The notes beneath the pieces are model-generated. The model searched no databases, was not told the origin of the DNA, and saw nothing but the letters and a program-made list of their open reading frames with translations. 43,847 bases of DNA from NCBI GenBank assembly GCA_963781025.1, contig CAWADU010000002.1:1-43847 (forward strand). The letters run 5' to 3'. The DNA is from Tardibacter sp963781025. GTDB lineage: Bacteria > Pseudomonadota > Alphaproteobacteria > Sphingomonadales > Sphingomonadaceae. The first letter of the stretch is position 1; each line of letters opens with the position of its first letter. Both the position numbers and the translations under genes were made by a program. Positions 40,653 to 43,847 of this stretch are shown here, piece by piece.

Positions 40653-42083
40653 TCATCTTCGGTCAGTGGCCGCCAGCGCCTCGCCCATTCGCCGGACCGC
40701 AGCAATCTTAGCGTCGAAAATCGACCAATCGTCGCGCTCGCCAATGGCGGACCAGATCGCCTCGACCTCGTCGATCAGCATCGAACAGGGGCCCGCGTCA
40801 TGAAAATAATCTGGCAGTTCCGCGAAAATCGGCACGAAACCAGACACAGCGGCGACAAATTCGGCAAATTGAGGCTGGTCATAGGCCGCATCCTCGGGGC
40901 CGGGGCCGTGCAGCTTCCCGCCATACCAGTCGAAGAAAAACCGGTCGATGTCGATCCGCGTCTCGACCAGCGCCTTTTCCATCGCCTGAAGCATGGCGAT
41001 GTCCCGCGCCTGCCCCCGCGAACGAACGCCCAGCCGGCGCAGAAGTGCTGCTTGCAGCGCCGCCTCGAAATAGGCGGGAAAGCTGTCGAGCACCGGGCCC
41101 AGTTCCTCGGGCGAGGCGATCAGCGCCAGGCAGCGCGCCAGTTGCAGCAGGTTCCAGTGCAGTGTCTCGGGCTGGCGGCCGAAGGCGTAAAGTCCCCCGT
41201 GGTCGAAATAGGCGGCCGTAAACTGCACGTCCCAGGTCGGATTGAACCGCCACGGCCCATAGTCGAAACTTTCGGCGGTGATCGAGATGTTGTCGGTGTT
41301 CAGCACGCCATGGACGAATCCCGCGGCCATATAGGAGGCAACCAGCCCGGCCGCGCCCTTCACGGCATGGTCGAGCAGCCGCACGGGCGCATCGTCGCCC
41401 CCCGGCGTGTCGCCCAGCAGGTGTTCCAGCGAATAGTCGGTCAGTCGCGCGATGTTTTCCTTCTCGCCCAGATAGGCCAGCCGCTGGAAGGTGCCGTAGC
41501 GAATGTGCCCGTGACTGAGCCGGACCAGCACCGCCGATCGCGTGGGCGAAGGTTCGTCGTTGCGTTCCAGCGCCTCGCCCGTCTCGATCACCGAAAAGCT
41601 GCGCGATGTGTCGACGCCGAGCGCCTCCAGCATTTCGGTCGCCAGAACTTCGCGCACCGCGCCCTTCAGGGTCAGCCGTCCGTCGCCGAACCGGCTGTAG
41701 GGCGTCTGCCCCGACCCCTTGGTGCCGAGGTCCATCAGGCGGCCATCGGTGTCGCGCATCTGCGCGAACAGGAAGCCGCGCCCGTCGCCGATTTCCGGGT
41801 TGTAGCTGCGGAACTGATGCCCGTGATAGCGTAGTGCGAGCGGCTGATCGAGGCTGCCCGGCAACGGCTCGAACCGCCCGAAATGCCGGACCCAGGTTTC
41901 ATCGTCCAGGCCATCAAGCCCGATCTCGGCAGCGGCGCGGTCGTTGCGGAAACGGATAACATGCCGGGGAAACCGCGCGGCCTCGACCGGATCGTAGAAT
42001 TCCGGGCCCAGCAATTTAATGGTGGCTTCGGGACGGAATCCGGCCAAACCGGAAGTATCGGGGTTGACGCCTGACAGGTTCAT
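40653..42083 (-). CDS. selO: Protein adenylyltransferase SelO (YdiU family)
   Basis: This 476-residue pseudokinase-fold enzyme transfers AMP from ATP to protein Ser, Thr or Tyr residues and is linked to redox stress. Family signatures are RYHGHQF, GTKGSGQTPYSRFGDGRLTLKGAVRE and HGVLNTDNISITAESFDYGPW, with the metal-binding Asn and Asp. It lacks the C-terminal selenocysteine/Cys extension seen in some homologues, as its end is ...ALAATDRR. It diverges from the alpha/beta hydrolase with only 37 bases between starts. Confidence 0.94.
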   Translation of the reverse strand: MNLSGVNPDTSGLAGFRPEATIKLLGPEFYDPVEAARFPRHVIRFRNDRAAAEIGLDGLDDETWVRHFGRFEPLPGSLDQPLALRYHGHQFRSYNPEIGDGRGFLFAQMRDTDGRLMDLGTKGSGQTPYSRFGDGRLTLKGAVREVLATEMLEALGVDTSRSFSVIETGEALERNDEPSPTRSAVLVRLSHGHIRYGTFQRLAYLGEKENIARLTDYSLEHLLGDTPGGDDAPVRLLDHAVKGAAGLVASYMAAGFVHGVLNTDNISITAESFDYGPWRFNPTWDVQFTAAYFDHGGLYAFGRQPETLHWNLLQLARCLALIASPEELGPVLDSFPAYFEAALQAALLRRLGVRSRGQARDIAMLQAMEKALVETRIDIDRFFFDWYGGKLHGPGPEDAAYDQPQFAEFVAAVSGFVPIFAELPDYFHDAGPCSMLIDEVEAIWSAIGERDDWSIFDAKIAAVRRMGEALAATDRR

Positions 42084-42120
42084 CGCGTCGATATGGGCAA
42101 TAACGCTCGGGAATCAAAGC

Positions 42121-42984
42121 ATGGCGGCATTCAAAGACGGTTACTGGTGGTCGAACGACGGGTTGCGACTCCACTACCGCCATTACGAAGGGCCGTCCGA
42201 CAGGCCGCCATTGCTGTGCCTGCCAGGCCTCACCCGCAATGCGCGCGATTTCGAGGAACTGGCCGACCGCCTTGCCGGCGCCTGGTCGATCTTCGTCATC
42301 GACCTCAGGGGACGCGGCGAAAGCGCCTACGCCAAGGACCCGATGACCTATGTGCCGCTTGTCTACCTCCAGGATATCGCCGCACTGATCGCCGACCTTC
42401 AACTCGAAAAGCTGATCGCGGTGGGCACGTCGCTTGGCGGCATCCTGACGCTGCTGCTGGGGGCAACCGATCCCGGACGGCTGGCCGGCGTGATCCTCAA
42501 TGATGTCGGCCCGACGTTGGACCGGGCCGGCATCACGCGTATTCGCGGCTATGTGGGCCGCAGCCAAAGCTGGCCGACCTGGCTTCACGCTGCCCGCGCG
42601 CTTTCCGAAACGAACGACGCTGTTTTTCCGGACTATCAGCTCGATGACTGGCTCGGCATGGCCAAGCGCACGTGCCGCCTTACGCCCAACGGCCGTATCG
42701 TCTTCGACTATGACATGAAGATCGCCGAACCCTTTCGCCTGCCCGGCGGCGACGGCGGCATGGACCTGTGGCCGACGCTCGATGCGTTCGCAAGCGTGCC
42801 GATGCTGCTCCTGCGCGGGGAGCGCTCCGATCTGCTGGGGGCTACGACTGTCATGGAAATGCAACGCCGTTTGCCCTATATGGACTATTGTGAAGTGCCC
42901 CGTGTCGGCCATGCGCCCACATTGAACGAGCCAGCGGCGATAGCCGCGATCGATGCATTTCTGAAGCGTCTGGCAGGGTCCTGA
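42121..42984 (+). CDS. Alpha/beta hydrolase
   Basis: This 287-residue alpha/beta hydrolase has the oxyanion region PPLLCLPGLTRNARDFEEL, the nucleophile elbow GTSLGG (Ser near residue 104), and the C-terminal Asp and His (GHAPTLNEP). The substrate cannot be told. The ATG at 42121 is preferred to upstream codons because GGGA lies before it and the frame upstream is antisense to selO. No signal peptide, so it is cytosolic. Confidence 0.9.
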   Translation: MAAFKDGYWWSNDGLRLHYRHYEGPSDRPPLLCLPGLTRNARDFEELADRLAGAWSIFVIDLRGRGESAYAKDPMTYVPLVYLQDIAALIADLQLEKLIAVGTSLGGILTLLLGATDPGRLAGVILNDVGPTLDRAGITRIRGYVGRSQSWPTWLHAARALSETNDAVFPDYQLDDWLGMAKRTCRLTPNGRIVFDYDMKIAEPFRLPGGDGGMDLWPTLDAFASVPMLLLRGERSDLLGATTVMEMQRRLPYMDYCEVPRVGHAPTLNEPAAIAAIDAFLKRLAGS

Positions 42985-43066
42985 CCGACCCGGCTTTTTC
43001 CACGCGCATTTATTGGAGCACTCGCCTATAAGCCGGCGTGCTGAAGATTAAAGGAGCCCAATCAGA

Positions 43067-43847
43067 GTGTTCAAGGGGGTGAAGCCGATCCGCTATGCCG
43101 GCAGGGAAATGCTGCCCCTGATCGAAGGGGGCAAAGGCGTTGCGGCGACCAATCATGCCTCTTCGGGCGCCTGGGCGGCGGCAGGCGGCATCGGGACGGT
43201 TTCGGCGGTGAATGCCGACAGCTACGATCCGACGGGCAAGATCATTCCGCAGGTCTATCACGACCTCACCCGCCGCGGGCGGCACGAGGAACTGATCGCC
43301 TATGCGATCGAAGGCGCGGTCCAGCAGGTACGCCGTGCCTGGGACATCGCGGGCGGCAAAGGCGCGATCAACATCAACGTGCTGTGGGAAATGGGCGGTG
43401 CGCAGCGCGTGCTCGAAGGCGTGCTCGAACGGACGAAGGGGCTGGTCTCCGGCGTCACCTGCGGCGCGGGCATGCCTTACAGGCTTTCCGAAATCGCTGC
43501 CCGCATCAGGTCAATTACCTGCCGATCATCAGCTCCGGCCCGCGCCTTCCGCGCCTTGTGGAAGCGCGCCTATTCCAAGGCTGCCGAATGGCTGGGCGCG
43601 GTGGTCTATGAGGATCCCTGGCTCGCGGGCGGCCACAACGGCCTGTCCAACGCCGAGGATCCCTTGAAGCCGCAGGATCCCTATCCTCGCGTGAGGGAAC
43701 TGCGCGAGACGATGCGCGAAGGCGGACTGTCGGACGATGTGCCGATCGTGATGGCGGGCGGCGTCTGGTTCCTGCGCGACTGGGAGAACTGGATCGACAA
43801 TCCCGAACTTGGCGCGATCGCCTTCCAGTTCGGCACTCGCCCATTGC
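43067..43847 (+). CDS. Nitronate monooxygenase-like flavin enzyme, partial, with a compensating frameshift pair
   Basis: This FMN-dependent TIM-barrel enzyme of the 2-nitropropane dioxygenase/nitronate monooxygenase family runs off the window end. GTG 43067 follows AAAGGAG by ten bases. The segments TNHASSGAWAAAGGIGTVSAVN, GVTCGAGMPYRLSEIA and EDPWLAGGHNGLSNAEDP match the family. Between about 43504 and 43541 the conserved HQVNYLPIISSG is in another frame: one base seems missing near 43504 and one extra is in the CCC run at 43539-43541. As read, 12 to 13 residues are scrambled but the frame is regained. Sequencing error is the simplest cause. Confidence 0.85.
   Translation, partial: MFKGVKPIRYAGREMLPLIEGGKGVAATNHASSGAWAAAGGIGTVSAVNADSYDPTGKIIPQVYHDLTRRGRHEELIAYAIEGAVQQVRRAWDIAGGKGAININVLWEMGGAQRVLEGVLERTKGLVSGVTCGAGMPYRLSEIAARIRSITCRSSAPARAFRALWKRAYSKAAEWLGAVVYEDPWLAGGHNGLSNAEDPLKPQDPYPRVRELRETMREGGLSDDVPIVMAGGVWFLRDWENWIDNPELGAIAFQFGTRPL

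Overview
The window is a high-GC, gene-dense chromosomal segment of an alphaproteobacterium, most likely a sphingomonad (Sphingomonadales). The evidence is the gene order hisS-prfA-prmC-DUF4167, the cobST pair next to a J-domain gene, the cobA-DUF2849-cysI-DUF934-cysH sulfate operon, a TonB-dependent receptor, and overall protein similarity as recalled from sphingomonad families. No phage, plasmid, insertion sequence, CRISPR array or rRNA was seen. Species cannot be named from the sequence alone.

Layout. 1-3.6 kb: a CBS-pair protein, a small membrane protein coupled to a YciA-type acyl-CoA thioesterase, an OprO/P-type porin and a frameshifted DUF4167 gene. 3.8-10 kb: translation and housekeeping genes prmC, prfA, hisS, ppa and ispG, plus a broken small multidrug resistance transporter and a DUF1345 membrane protein. 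10.1-18.65 kb: an iron-acquisition island of two converging units. 18.7-25.4 kb: tadA, a small repeat protein, a broken isochorismatase-like hydrolase, typA, bfr, bfd, a YciI protein, rpmB, a frameshifted phytase-esterase-like lipoprotein and a glycine-zipper protein. 25.4-29.3 kb: cobT, cobS, a J-domain protein and bolA. 29.3-31.5 kb: tRNA-Thr(UGU), an AT-rich gap, tRNA-Leu(UAA), ihfB and a small cytochrome c. 31.7-35.7 kb: assimilatory sulfate/sulfite reduction with siroheme synthesis. 35.7-40.6 kb: an arginine succinyltransferase (AST) operon with an M20 hydrolase in place of astE. 40.6-43.8 kb: selO, an alpha/beta hydrolase and the start of a nitronate monooxygenase-like gene.

The most interesting system is at 10.1-18.65 kb. 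The forward unit encodes a PepSY-type membrane protein, a secreted DUF2271 protein with a DGVSGAT sequence that matches the FMN-attachment motif used by ApbE, a secreted DUF4198 protein, an ApbE FMN transferase and a membrane-anchored diflavin reductase. The converging unit encodes a TonB-dependent siderophore receptor, a TonB protein and a PiuC-type iron(II)/2-oxoglutarate hydroxylase. Together they look like a siderophore uptake route coupled to a covalent-flavin electron line from cytosolic NAD(P)H to the periplasm for ferric reduction. A 15-base Fur-like motif, consensus about GCRANYCRTTCKCAA, occurs six times upstream of the PepSY unit, the receptor, tonB and bfd, which suggests one iron regulon.

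Data quality matters here. Five single-base indels, mostly in short homopolymers, break otherwise conserved genes (DUF4167, the SMR transporter, the esterase-like protein, and a compensating pair in the nitronate monooxygenase-like gene). One in-frame TGA splits the isochorismatase-like gene. The indel pattern fits sequencing or assembly errors at least as well as true gene decay.
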